Source: Aureliella helgolandensis (GTDB taxonomy: Bacteria > Planctomycetota > Planctomycetia > Pirellulales > Pirellulaceae). From it: DNA of 64,000 nucleotides. A program made the position numbers and the translations under genes. The DNA is taken from contig NZ_CP036298.1 in NCBI RefSeq assembly GCF_007752135.1, positions 1,674,001 through 1,738,000 of the forward strand, in the 5' to 3' direction. Below are positions 24,214-33,534 of this stretch, in pieces; position 1 is the first letter of the stretch, and each line of letters opens with the position of its first letter. Under the pieces are notes generated by a model. It saw only the letters and a program-made list of their open reading frames with translations, made no database searches and was not told where the DNA came from.

Positions 24214-27048
24214 ATGACTACTGCCTTGTCGAAAAAAACTGAATCCGATCTCGATGCTGAAATCCTCGCTAAACTCAAAGCGGAAATCGCCCAGGAAGCA
24301 GCACAAAAAATCAAGCTGGCCAAAGCCGCTAAGCGTCAAACGCTGACAGATAGCCTGACCGGGTCGAGCCTTCTGCCCGCCGGGGCTCCGCCAGCTCAAG
24401 AAAATGCAGCTGCCGCGCAAACCCATACGGCACAGCCTGAAATCACTCCCGTTCCAACACCTGCAGCACCCGTCGTACAGGCTGCAGTTGCAGCCACCGT
24501 AGAAGTGGCAGCCAAGGCTGCTACGGCAGCGGTCGAAGCCGTGGCAGCCCCCACTGCGGCAATGCCAAGTGCCGTAGCTGACCAAGCCGTAGTCAGCACA
24601 CCGGAAAGCAGTGCTCCCGATACCAGCGAAGCTGAAGCGACCGTCATCGAAGTGCATGCAACCGAAGTCCCAGTGGCGGAAACTCCAGTGGTAGAAGCTC
24701 CAGTGGTAGAAGCTCCAGTGGTAGAAGCTCCTGTCGTAGAAGCTACAGTGGTTGAAGTTGCTGCGAGCTCGAGTGTATCTGAGGAAGCGGTTGAAGCAGC
24801 TCCCATTTCCGCTGCTACGGCCCCGGCCGAAGAGCCAGGCTCCGCAAGCCAGGAAATGGTTTCCGAACCAGTCACCATCGCGGTCGAAGCCGCGGTTAGC
24901 CTTGCCGAACCACCTCGCGCGGCCCCCGCACTCGCTTCCGCACCTTCCGTCATTGAGCAAACGATTGCGGCTGCGGCGCTGCCGACTGCGGCACCAAGTG
25001 ATGCAGTGGACACTCCAGAACTCACACCTCAGCAGATCGCAAAGAAATTGCGGAAGAAGGCCAAGAAAGCTGCTAAGGCCGCGGAAGCAGCTGCCGCTGC
25101 GATGGCCGCCGCCAATTCAGCAGGCACCGCCTCGGACAAGGTTGAGTCTGACAAGGCGACGACCGAGACGGTAGTGCCAAAGCCAGCGACCGCCGAAGAT
25201 GCGCCCGCTGCCGAAGATGTTGGTGTCGTGTTTCGCGACCTAGCGCTCAGCGAAGAAGTGCAGCTCGCGGTTCAGATGTCTGGCTATATCACCCCCACGG
25301 CCGTACAAGCCGAAATCATTCCCTACATGCTCGATGGTCGGGATGTGTTGGCCCAATCGCAAACGGGAACTGGAAAAACAGCAGCCTTTGCGCTGCCGAT
25401 CCTATCCCGCATCAACTTGGACGAAACCAAACCACAAATTTTGGTACTCGCTCCCACTCGAGAGTTGGCCACACAGGTTGCCAAGTCGTTTGAGACCTAC
25501 GCCAAATGCATGCCGAAGTTGAAAGTGGCTGCCATTTATGGTGGTGCGGATTACGATTCGCAACTACGTCTCTTGCGTCGTGGTGTGCAAGTCGTCGTAG
25601 GCACGCCTGGCCGAGTCATCGACCACATTCGTCGCGGCACGTTTCACTTGGATAACATCCAATGCGTCGTCTTGGATGAAGCGGATGAGATGCTCAACAT
25701 GGGCTTCTTCGAAGACGTTGAGTTCGTATTGGCTCAAACTCCGCAGGATAAGCAGGTCGCATTATTCTCCGCAACGATGCCACCGCAGATTCGTCGCATC
25801 GCCGATGAATACTTGAAAGATCCCGCCACCATCACGATCCGCCGCAATACCATTACGGCCGATTCGATTGAGCAAATGTGTGTGTTCGTCGAAGAATACA
25901 ACAAGCCTGAGTTGCTGGCACGCATGTTGGAAATGGAAGATACCGACGGCGTAATTGTCTTCACCAAGACCAAGGAGTCGACCGTCCAAGTGGCGGAACG
26001 CCTCAGCAAAATTGGAATCTCCGCGGCAGCCCTGAACGGCGATCTTCCGCAAGCCCGTCGCCAAAGAGCCGTGGATCAGTTAAAGGCGGGGCAATTGGAC
26101 GTCTTGGTCGCAACCGATGTGGCCGCCCGAGGATTGGACGTGCAACGCATCAGCCACGTTTTCAATTACGACTTACCTCACGACAGCGAATCGTACATTC
26201 ACCGCATCGGGCGAACCGGACGCGCTGGGCGTAGTGGTGTAGCGGTCATCTTCCTGACCCATCGTCAGAGTGGCAAGCTGCGATTGATCGAAAGGGCGAC
26301 CAAGCGGACGATTGATATTATCAATATGCCCACGGCCGAAGTCATCAATAAGAAACGCATCGAACGCTTCAAGCATCAGATCACCCATCAGTTGCAAGGT
26401 GGCGATCTGGGGCCATACCATAAGCTCGTTGGAGAATACCTTGCGGAGACCGGCGAAGCTCCAGAACGCGTTGCCGCCGCGTTGGCTGCTATCAGCCAGG
26501 GCAAGAGTCCCATGTTTGTTAAAGACTTGCCGACCGCACCCGAGCGCCGTAGCAATAGTCGCGAAGATCGTGGTGGCCGTTTCGGAGACCGCGATAGTCG
26601 CTCCAGTGGTGGAGATCGCGACGACCGACCACGCCGCCGTTCGGGGCCACCCAACCGTGGCATGCGTCGCTTTCGGATTGAAGTCGGCAGCCAAGACGGA
26701 GTCCGTCCCGGAAACATCGTCGGCGCCATCGCCAACGAAGCGGGACTTTCCGGACGCGATATTGGACCGATCGATATCCGCAGCCAGTTTAGTATTGTCG
26801 ACCTGCCCGAGCATGTTGAAGGTGAGCTGATGAATCAGCTACAACGCACTTGGGTAGCGGGCAAGCAATTGCAAATCAGTCCGTTTAACGAGCGGTCCTT
26901 CAGCGACAGCGAGAGTGGCGGGCGTCGCGGTCCGCCGGCCGCCAGGCAGGGCAGTGGCGAACGACGCGAGTTCTCCAAGACCTATAAGGGAAAGCCGGCT
27001 GCCGGAAAATTTGAGAAAACCTTCTCGAAGAAACGCAAGAAGCGCTAG
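24214..27048 (+). CDS. DEAD-box RNA helicase (DeaD/CsdA-like) with long N-terminal extension
   Basis: 944 residues from ATG 24214 (MTTALSKKTESDLDAEILAK). Residues ~30-330 are a low-complexity Ala/Val/Glu/Pro-rich extension containing tandem PVVEA repeats and a Lys-rich patch (KKLRKKAKKAAKAAEAA). The helicase core starts near 340: Q-motif GYITPTAVQAEIIPYML, Walker A AQSQTGTGKT (~380), PTRELA, VLDEADEML (~488), SAT, and HRIGRTGRAGR (~664). After it, a basic Arg/Gly/Ser region leads to a DbpA/CsdA-like RNA-binding domain near 819-893 (FRIEVGSQDGVRPGNIVGAI). It should unwind structured RNA in ribosome assembly or decay. A strong terminator follows. The long N-terminal extension is unusual. Confidence 0.93.
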   Translation: MTTALSKKTESDLDAEILAKLKAEIAQEAAQKIKLAKAAKRQTLTDSLTGSSLLPAGAPPAQENAAAAQTHTAQPEITPVPTPAAPVVQAAVAATVEVAAKAATAAVEAVAAPTAAMPSAVADQAVVSTPESSAPDTSEAEATVIEVHATEVPVAETPVVEAPVVEAPVVEAPVVEATVVEVAASSSVSEEAVEAAPISAATAPAEEPGSASQEMVSEPVTIAVEAAVSLAEPPRAAPALASAPSVIEQTIAAAALPTAAPSDAVDTPELTPQQIAKKLRKKAKKAAKAAEAAAAAMAAANSAGTASDKVESDKATTETVVPKPATAEDAPAAEDVGVVFRDLALSEEVQLAVQMSGYITPTAVQAEIIPYMLDGRDVLAQSQTGTGKTAAFALPILSRINLDETKPQILVLAPTRELATQVAKSFETYAKCMPKLKVAAIYGGADYDSQLRLLRRGVQVVVGTPGRVIDHIRRGTFHLDNIQCVVLDEADEMLNMGFFEDVEFVLAQTPQDKQVALFSATMPPQIRRIADEYLKDPATITIRRNTITADSIEQMCVFVEEYNKPELLARMLEMEDTDGVIVFTKTKESTVQVAERLSKIGISAAALNGDLPQARRQRAVDQLKAGQLDVLVATDVAARGLDVQRISHVFNYDLPHDSESYIHRIGRTGRAGRSGVAVIFLTHRQSGKLRLIERATKRTIDIINMPTAEVINKKRIERFKHQITHQLQGGDLGPYHKLVGEYLAETGEAPERVAAALAAISQGKSPMFVKDLPTAPERRSNSREDRGGRFGDRDSRSSGGDRDDRPRRRSGPPNRGMRRFRIEVGSQDGVRPGNIVGAIANEAGLSGRDIGPIDIRSQFSIVDLPEHVEGELMNQLQRTWVAGKQLQISPFNERSFSDSESGGRRGPPAARQGSGERREFSKTYKGKPAAGKFEKTFSKKRKKR

Positions 27049-27076
27049 TTACGGATCCTCGCTCCAATTTTTCATG

Positions 27077-27114
27077 CAAGCCGCTGCGGGGAGCCTCTCC
27101 CCGCAGACGGCTTG
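27077..27114 (+). terminator. intrinsic terminator of the DEAD-box gene
   Basis: Inverted repeat of CAAGCCG and CTGCGGGGA with their complements TCCCCGCAG and CGGCTTG around a 5-nt loop, 15 paired bases with a one-nt bulge, followed by TTGCTTTT. It sits 29 bp after the helicase stop and before the convergent DUF1501 gene. Confidence 0.8.
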
Positions 27115-27245
27115 TTGCTTTTGGTGCATCGACACGTTCGCTCCCTCTGCCGCAATTTGGCGGCACGAGGCGTCGGGCGTTCCCCCATGAAGAATTCGGC
27201 CGTAGACTTCGAGCCAGCCCCGAAGAACATCGGGCTGGGTGAGGA

Positions 27246-28688
27246 CTACGCTAAGATACCTTGCACCACTCGAGCCTCTTCCACCCCCGTCAGGCGTTGG
27301 TCGAGCCCTTTGAATGGGAAGGTAAGACGCGAGTGATCGATTCCGAGCTGATGAAGAATGGTTGCATTTAAATCGCGGACATGCACCGGATCTTCAACAA
27401 TGTTGTAGCTAAAATCATCGGTTTGCCCGTAGGTGATGCCACCTTTGATGCCTCCACCAGCCATCCAAACGCTGAAGCATCTGGGGTGATGATCACGTCC
27501 ATAATCAGTGCGTGTCAACTTGCCTTGGCAATAGGTCGTCCGCCCAAATTCTCCTGCGAAGACGACGAGAGTGTCTTCTAAGAGTCCTCTATTTTTCAAA
27601 TCCAACAGCAACGCGGCTGACGGCTGGTCAACATCATAGGCCTGCCCTCGCAGCTTTTTAGGCAGTCCCACGTGGTGATCCCAGCCACGATGGAAGAGCT
27701 GCACAAAGCGGATGTCCCGCTCAATCATGCGGCGTGCTAGCAAACAATTGCGAGCGAACGAGCCGCTCTTGTGCACTTCGGGGCCGTATGAATCGACAAC
27801 ATGCTTGGGTTCGTTCGTCAAGTCAGTCAATTCCGGCACCGAGGACTGCATTCGAAAGGCCATTTCCTGTTGCGAGATCGTCGCTTGAATTTCAGGATCT
27901 CCGATTTCCTGAAGGTGTTCCTGATTCAGTTTGGCAACGAGGTCGAGCATTCGACGACGGCTCGATGCCGTAACGCCCTCTGGATTGGAAAGAAAGAGCA
28001 CAGGATCCCCGGAGGGCTGAAACGACACCCCCTGGTGCTTGGAAGGCAGGAAACCGGAGCCCCAAAGACGGCTGTAGAGCGCCTGCACATTGCCGGTCCC
28101 CCCAGTCCAAAACGCAGAACTCATGACCACAAAATCTGGCAGATTCTCATTCATGCGGCCCAACCCATAACTCAGCCACGATCCCATGCTGGCTTTTCCA
28201 GGGATTTGTGAACCAGTGCAAATGAGCGTTTTTGCCGGATCGTGATTGATCGCGTCGGTATGCAAGGACTTAATGATGCACAATTCGTCAGCGACAGTCC
28301 CCAGGTGCGGCAACAGTTCACTCATCGCAATGCCGCTTTGTCCTTGGGGAGAGAACTTGAACATTGAAGGCGCGACGATCTGTTCCTTTCCTTTCGTCAT
28401 GGCCGTCACGCGTTGCCCCTGACTGACACTCGGTGGTAGCGGTTGATTGAATTGGTCGACGAGCGCCGGCTTATCGTCAAACAGATCAATTTGGCTTGGT
28501 GCGCCTGCCATAAAAAGAAAGATGACTCGCTTGGCTTTCGCAGGAAAATGTAGGGCATTGGTTGCCCCTGCGTTGTGCGCCGAGCAGACGGTGGCCAGCG
28601 CGGTCGCCCCCAATCCCATGCCGGAGCGTTTGAGGAAGAGGCGTCGATTTTCCAGATCGAAGTGGCTTGGCAAATCGCTGTGGTTCAT
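27246..28688 (-). CDS. DUF1501 protein with twin-arginine signal
   Basis: 480 residues. The N-terminus [21 protein letters not shown] carries an RRxFLK twin-arginine (Tat) signal, so it is exported folded. The body has the sulfatase-like features of DUF1501: [17 protein letters not shown], the conserved [14 protein letters not shown] and [21 protein letters not shown], and [24 protein letters not shown]. Its start overlaps the stop of the upstream PSD1 gene by 4 nt (ATGA), as is usual in planctomycetes. Activity is not established. The similar tail at 2-298 is a second copy of the family. Confidence 0.93.
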   Translation of the reverse strand: MNHSDLPSHFDLENRRLFLKRSGMGLGATALATVCSAHNAGATNALHFPAKAKRVIFLFMAGAPSQIDLFDDKPALVDQFNQPLPPSVSQGQRVTAMTKGKEQIVAPSMFKFSPQGQSGIAMSELLPHLGTVADELCIIKSLHTDAINHDPAKTLICTGSQIPGKASMGSWLSYGLGRMNENLPDFVVMSSAFWTGGTGNVQALYSRLWGSGFLPSKHQGVSFQPSGDPVLFLSNPEGVTASSRRRMLDLVAKLNQEHLQEIGDPEIQATISQQEMAFRMQSSVPELTDLTNEPKHVVDSYGPEVHKSGSFARNCLLARRMIERDIRFVQLFHRGWDHHVGLPKKLRGQAYDVDQPSAALLLDLKNRGLLEDTLVVFAGEFGRTTYCQGKLTRTDYGRDHHPRCFSVWMAGGGIKGGITYGQTDDFSYNIVEDPVHVRDLNATILHQLGIDHSRLTFPFKGLDQRLTGVEEARVVQGILA

Positions 28689-31150
28689 TCTTGACTCCTG
28701 GTCGCGTCTAAATTGAGAAGGGAGTGAACGACCATCGCTAGCGCCGCAACTCTGGTCGCCGGTTCCTCGACCTTAGCCATCTCAGGCTGGCGGAGCTGGA
28801 GAGCTGCAATCTGCTGAGCCGCGTCGACATCCTGTTCGTAGATCTCTTGGAATTGAGCCAGCGCCTCAACCAGACTCTCTAGACTCGCTTGGCTGGGAAG
28901 GTGGGAGGTGATGCTTTCATGCGCGATTTGGACACGCTGACGATCCGTCAAAGAAGTGTCGTGGAGCAGAGCGCCTGCGTAATTGACGGCAGCCGCAAAA
29001 TATTGCTCTTCGTTCATTAACACCAGTGCCTGCAGCGGCGTGTTGGTGCGTTCACGGCGGGCGATGCAACTCTCCCGGGAGGGCGCGTCGAAAATGGTCA
29101 TTTGGGGCGGCGGTAGGGCGCGTTTCCAAAACGAATAAATACTGCGACGATAGATTTTTTCTCCCGAATCGGCCTCATAGACCCGTGGGTACGAATTCGG
29201 CATGGCGACCACCTCCCACAAACCGGCTGGCTGCGGTGGCTTGACACTCTTGCCGTAGAGCGTGGGGTTGAGCAGACCGCAGACCGCAAGAATTTGGTCG
29301 CGAATGACTTCCGCATCCAATCGATAGCGAGAACCGCGACTCAGCAAGCGATTATTCGGATCGACGCGAAATCGATCCGGCGGTGCCTGAGAGGTTTGTT
29401 GGTACGTCTTCGAAAGTACAATCATTCGAAGCAACCGCTTAACGTCCCACCCAGATTCGATGAATTGGAGTGTTACGTAATCGAGCAACTCTGGGTGACT
29501 GGGCGTTTCCCCCTGAGCACCAAAGTCTTCAGACGTTTTGACAAGTCCGATGCCGAAGAGCTGTTGCCAGAACCGATTCACGGCGACACGGGCGGTAAGT
29601 GGATTGTCGGAAGCGACCATCCATCGCGCCAAATCCATGCGTGTTTTGACTTGCGACTCACTTTGGATGGGTGGCAAAAAGCTGGGTGCATTCCGCTCCA
29701 CCTGCTCACCGAGCTGGTCGTAGTTGCCACGTACATGAATATAAGTGGGGCGCACCTCGCTGCGTTCCTTCATGATCAAGGTGGCCGGAATTCTTCCGAT
29801 CAGCTCGCTTCTTCGTTCTTCTTGTTGCACTAGCTCTCGTTTCAACGTCTCCAGTTGTTCGGTGGCTGCAGGTGTTGGCGACGCAGCAACGTTCGAATCC
29901 CGAGCTTCCTTAGAGCTGCCAGTCTCGAGCTGCTCCAGCGCTGCGCGAATGCGCGAGAGTTCCTTGTCGAGTCGCGTTAGCTCTACCGTTTGTTCCGAAG
30001 TCGGCAGCTCCAGATAGGGTGGCTGAAGTCCTCGCTGAAAATCTAGTCCGCGGCGTCCGCCCGTTTCCGGATCTGCATCCAAGTTATTGAAGAAGGCATA
30101 GAATTGGTAGAAATCGCGTTGCGTGATCGGATCGTATTTATGGTCATGACACACGGCGCATTCAAGCGTCAAACCGAGGAATGCGGTCCCGACCGAAGAA
30201 ACCCGGTCTACGACATTTCGCATGAAGCTCTCCTCCGGCAAGGCCGTACCACGATCAATGATCAAGTGCAGTCGGTGAAACCCCGATGCGATCAGCTGGT
30301 CAACCGTGGGTTGCTCAAACAGGTCACCGGCCATTTGATCTACGATGAAATTGTCGAAAGGCATATTTTCGTTGAACGCACGAATCACCCAATCCCGATA
30401 CGGCGTCATCTCGCGATAGTGATCGTGGTGCAGCCCATTGGTATCTGCGAAACGCACTAGGTCGAGCCAATAGCGTGCCATGTGCTCGCCAAAATGCGGA
30501 CTCTCCAAGAGGCGATCCACGAGCTGCTCAATAGCGTCAGGGGATGAGTCGTTGACGAATTCTTGGATTTCATCGAGCGTGGGAGGCAAGCCCGTTAAGT
30601 CAAGGGATAAGCGTCTCAGCAATGTCCGCCGATCAGCAGCAGGACTCGGACCAAGGCCAGCTCGTTGCAAGCGGGCTAGCACAAATCGATCGATGGGTTG
30701 CTGGCTCCAGTCATTCGGCTGGGGAGCGGGAAGTTCACTGCGTTGCGGGGCCACAAATGCCCAGTGCTCCTGGTACTCCGCACCAGAGGCAATCCAGCGT
30801 TTGATCTTCTCGACCTCCAGTTCGGTCAACTCCTTGTTGGACTCGACCGGCGGCATCTTCAGATCCGCATCCATGGCCGTGATCCGCGCGACAACCTCCT
30901 CCAAGTCCATTGCTGCAGGGATATCCAGTCTCGCATCTGCTTGCCGATTTTCAGCGTCGGGACCATGGCACTGGAAGCAGTTATTGGCGAGTATCGGACG
31001 AATATCACGGTCAAAGCTCAACGAATCGGACGACATGCCCTCCTCATCGGTCAGGCCCAGGGTTGGCATGGCCAGAACAAATACGGCCACTCCACAGACG
31101 ATTCTCAGCGGCCGCTGAATGCCCGACATCAGTAGATATTGCTGCAACAT
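28685..31150 (-). CDS. PSD1-type cytochrome c / DUF1549-DUF1553 protein
   Basis: 821 residues. A signal peptide (about 13-35: [20 protein letters not shown]) is followed by [31 protein letters not shown], with the CxxCH c-type heme site of the PSD1 (cytochrome c-like) domain. DUF1549 ([20 protein letters not shown] ...) and DUF1553 ([18 protein letters not shown] ... [17 protein letters not shown]) follow. The set, coupled to DUF1501 by a 4-nt overlap, is one of the commonest planctomycete gene pairs. It is exported and thought to act in extracytoplasmic redox or polymer degradation; the substrate is unknown. Confidence 0.95.
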   Translation of the reverse strand: MLQQYLLMSGIQRPLRIVCGVAVFVLAMPTLGLTDEEGMSSDSLSFDRDIRPILANNCFQCHGPDAENRQADARLDIPAAMDLEEVVARITAMDADLKMPPVESNKELTELEVEKIKRWIASGAEYQEHWAFVAPQRSELPAPQPNDWSQQPIDRFVLARLQRAGLGPSPAADRRTLLRRLSLDLTGLPPTLDEIQEFVNDSSPDAIEQLVDRLLESPHFGEHMARYWLDLVRFADTNGLHHDHYREMTPYRDWVIRAFNENMPFDNFIVDQMAGDLFEQPTVDQLIASGFHRLHLIIDRGTALPEESFMRNVVDRVSSVGTAFLGLTLECAVCHDHKYDPITQRDFYQFYAFFNNLDADPETGGRRGLDFQRGLQPPYLELPTSEQTVELTRLDKELSRIRAALEQLETGSSKEARDSNVAASPTPAATEQLETLKRELVQQEERRSELIGRIPATLIMKERSEVRPTYIHVRGNYDQLGEQVERNAPSFLPPIQSESQVKTRMDLARWMVASDNPLTARVAVNRFWQQLFGIGLVKTSEDFGAQGETPSHPELLDYVTLQFIESGWDVKRLLRMIVLSKTYQQTSQAPPDRFRVDPNNRLLSRGSRYRLDAEVIRDQILAVCGLLNPTLYGKSVKPPQPAGLWEVVAMPNSYPRVYEADSGEKIYRRSIYSFWKRALPPPQMTIFDAPSRESCIARRERTNTPLQALVLMNEEQYFAAAVNYAGALLHDTSLTDRQRVQIAHESITSHLPSQASLESLVEALAQFQEIYEQDVDAAQQIAALQLRQPEMAKVEEPATRVAALAMVVHSLLNLDATRSQE

Positions 31151-31204
31151 TTCTCATCATCTCAATTGGGCCAAGTCTAGTTGGCGGTTCCCCTTAGAAC
31201 GTAT

Positions 31205-31621
31205 TTACAGATCGAAAGTAAATACATTCTTGGAGGCATCCGCATCGACAGTGGCCGTGAAACCAGACTTGCTGGGATTGCCATACTTCGCAGGAATGGG
31301 AGAGGGTTCCGATTTTTGCCCCCCGGTGAAGGCTGGCATGTCGGCGATCACATCAGGGACATATTTTAACGATACTTGATAATCGCCAACCCAGGCACCG
31401 TCCCCAGGCTCCAACGTCCGAAGCTTGAAATTCCCTTGCTCATCTGTGGTACCTTCTGCGATCTGCCCGCTACCGCCCACAGGGACGAATGAGACCGAAA
31501 TTTTCGCAATAGGGGAACCATTGAAGGTCACCACCCCTTTAGCCGGAACGGGGCCATCACCCGATCCTCCACATCCCGCTAAAAAACAAGACGCCAACAG
31601 CAGAACACTTAAACAGTTCAT
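31205..31621 (-). CDS. lipoprotein with carboxypeptidase-regulatory-like domain
   Basis: 138 residues from ATG 31621 (MNCLSVLLLASCFLAGCGG), with a clear lipobox LAGC; a start five residues earlier (31636) is equally open. The mature part is one beta-sandwich of the transthyretin/CarboxypepD_reg-like type: VPAKGVVTFNGSPIAKISVSFVP, GTTDEQGNFKLRTLEPGDGAWVGDYQVSLKY. Such small lipoproteins sit between DUF1559 and PSD1 genes in many planctomycetes. It probably anchors at a membrane, extracytoplasmic side. Same strand and 54 bp ahead of the PSD1 gene, so one transcript is likely. Confidence 0.87.
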   Translation of the reverse strand: MNCLSVLLLASCFLAGCGGSGDGPVPAKGVVTFNGSPIAKISVSFVPVGGSGQIAEGTTDEQGNFKLRTLEPGDGAWVGDYQVSLKYVPDVIADMPAFTGGQKSEPSPIPAKYGNPSKSGFTATVDADASKNVFTFDL

Positions 31622-31807
31622 TCGTCGAAATAGCACGACCTTTACTCCAATCAGGGTAGCAGATTACAGTTCCAAGCACACGTACCGAAAGATGCTGCAA
31701 GCCAACGACACGGGCAAAGCCAATACTCCGCGTCGCTGGGATGAATCATTGTTGAAATGAATACAGAGGGGGCATTTCCCAATAGCGAATTGCCGTTCAA
31801 CTTGCGC

Positions 31808-32782
31808 TCAATCGCTGCTGCTCACGACTTCACCGCCACTGATGGTGGCGTAAGCACGATAAACTCCGATGTCGATACTCTCGCTTACGAATCGAACGCT
31901 TCCGTCGCCCAAGCCGAATTGACCGCCGCCTACATGCTTGCTGGCAAAGGAATAATTATTCGGCCAGTCGCCGATGTTCTTCGGTCGCTTCAAAACGGCG
32001 TTGAGTGGTATCGCACAGGTCGCGGTGACTGCATTGGGGTTGTACCACCAATTCCACTGGCTCCAACCTGGCTGCGCCTCACCAATCGCGTAAGTGTTTG
32101 ATGTACCGTCCGTCAAATCGCGCATTCGCGTAACGGGATTGGTTTGGTTCTGATTCGAGCACAGGATACCATTTCCAGAATTCAATCCATCGGTGCTTCC
32201 ACCGTGTCTTCCACCAGGCGACGATACCGGCGAGTAAACTCCCCACGCCCAATTGCTGCCAGCGCAGGCTTTGTAGTTGGTAACGGCCCACGTCCCGGGA
32301 GGATCCACATTGACGTCAGAGCGATTGCCCAGACGACCGTTTTCGCTCTCACCATCGGACGGGCATAGGAATCCTGAAATAACGGTATTGGCAACTATTT
32401 GGTTCTGCAGAATATTTGGCGTAGTCCCCTGAAGTCCAACGCGAAAATCAATTTGATTGAATAACGGCGCTTGCTCAATTTGCGGGAGGATCATCTGCAA
32501 CCAACTCTTGCCGGTATTGGCGATCGCGGGACCACCACCACCACCGCCAGGGATGCTTCGATAGGCACCGTTGATTGGAAAGATTTTGAAGGTGTCATGA
32601 TAGTTGTGAAACGCCAATCCCAGCTGCTTCACATTGTTCGAACATTGCATTCGACGAGCGGCTTCGCGTGCCGCTTGAACCGCTGGGAGAAGCAAGCCAA
32701 CGAGGATACCAATGATTGCAATAACCACTAGAAGTTCGACGAGCGTAAAAGCGGATCGCTGCGATAGAGTACTGCGCTGCAT
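31808..32782 (-). CDS. DUF1559 pseudopilin-like protein
   Basis: 324 residues. N-terminal type IV pilin-like methylation/cleavage segment SAFTLVELLVVIAIIGILVGLLLPAVQAAREAARRMQC, then the DUF1559 (SBP_bac_10-like) domain with NNVKQLGLAFHNYHDTFKIFPINGAY and the typical end ASKHVGGGQFGLGDGSVRFVSESID (H-x9-DG). Such proteins are very numerous in planctomycetes and are processed like prepilins; their function is unclear. It is the first gene of the DUF1559-lipoprotein-PSD1-DUF1501 set (next gene 171 bp on). Confidence 0.93.
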   Translation of the reverse strand: MQRSTLSQRSAFTLVELLVVIAIIGILVGLLLPAVQAAREAARRMQCSNNVKQLGLAFHNYHDTFKIFPINGAYRSIPGGGGGGPAIANTGKSWLQMILPQIEQAPLFNQIDFRVGLQGTTPNILQNQIVANTVISGFLCPSDGESENGRLGNRSDVNVDPPGTWAVTNYKACAGSNWAWGVYSPVSSPGGRHGGSTDGLNSGNGILCSNQNQTNPVTRMRDLTDGTSNTYAIGEAQPGWSQWNWWYNPNAVTATCAIPLNAVLKRPKNIGDWPNNYSFASKHVGGGQFGLGDGSVRFVSESIDIGVYRAYATISGGEVVSSSD

Positions 32783-33534
32783 AAGACGGTTCCTTGCAAG
32801 GTGGGAAAAGTACCGAAGACAGACTGTTAGAGTTGAACAAAGAGTCCTTTCCGCTCAGTGCTCGCCCCCACTCTAACAACTGGAGCCGACAGATACCAGC
32901 GGTGCCCATTCCCACCTTAAGAAACAGTTAGGCGAGCAGAACCACCGCAGACCACGCATGAAATGCGACACCCACGGCGAGTGGTGCCGCCAGCAGGAGT
33001 GCCAACCTGCCCTCCTCGCAAATATCCAGGATCATGTCGGCTTCATTTCTGCAGTGTGAGGAAGCCGCTTCGGACATCCGCTGCGCGAGTTGGCGGTCCC
33101 CGGTGGGGACTGGGGCTCCCCCCAAACCTATTCCGCCATTGCGAGGCCCTTGGGAATTCCTACTGAAGCAGACAGCTACCGACAGACATCTGCCGAGACG
33201 CGAAGGGAACCCAATTCCCAATAGGCGCGAGAGAACGCTACCAGCGGGGTGGCTGTCTGACAATTCTCCTTGGTTCCCAGCCCGATTCTGCTGCTCATCC
33301 AGTTAGAATTAGTGGAGACTTGCGTAGTCTTTTCCTATCCGCGAATGCCCGTGAAAGGAGCCGAACTCAATTCGACTTGGAATCAAAATCTGTTTTTTTG
33401 TTTTTTTGTGCCTGGAATACTAGGTTCCGTGCACTACTTATCTGGCTGCAGGAATTTGAGCTTTGCACTCTAGGAGTGCGGGCTCCTCTCCCCCGCTAAG
33501 CCTCTTTTCACCTTCGAGTTTTCAGGACGCCAAG
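32783..33534. other. intergenic region between divergent genes
   Basis: 750 bp between DUF1559 (minus) and the ECF sigma factor (plus). A minus frame at 32928-33263 is open but has no domain and is probably chance. A T-rich tract (33389-33409) precedes the sigma gene and may be part of its promoter; the exact start site is not visible. Confidence 0.45.

Noticed and set aside
32928-33263. 111-codon minus-strand ORF
   Set aside because: No domain, and its hydrophobic end looks accidental; left as intergenic.
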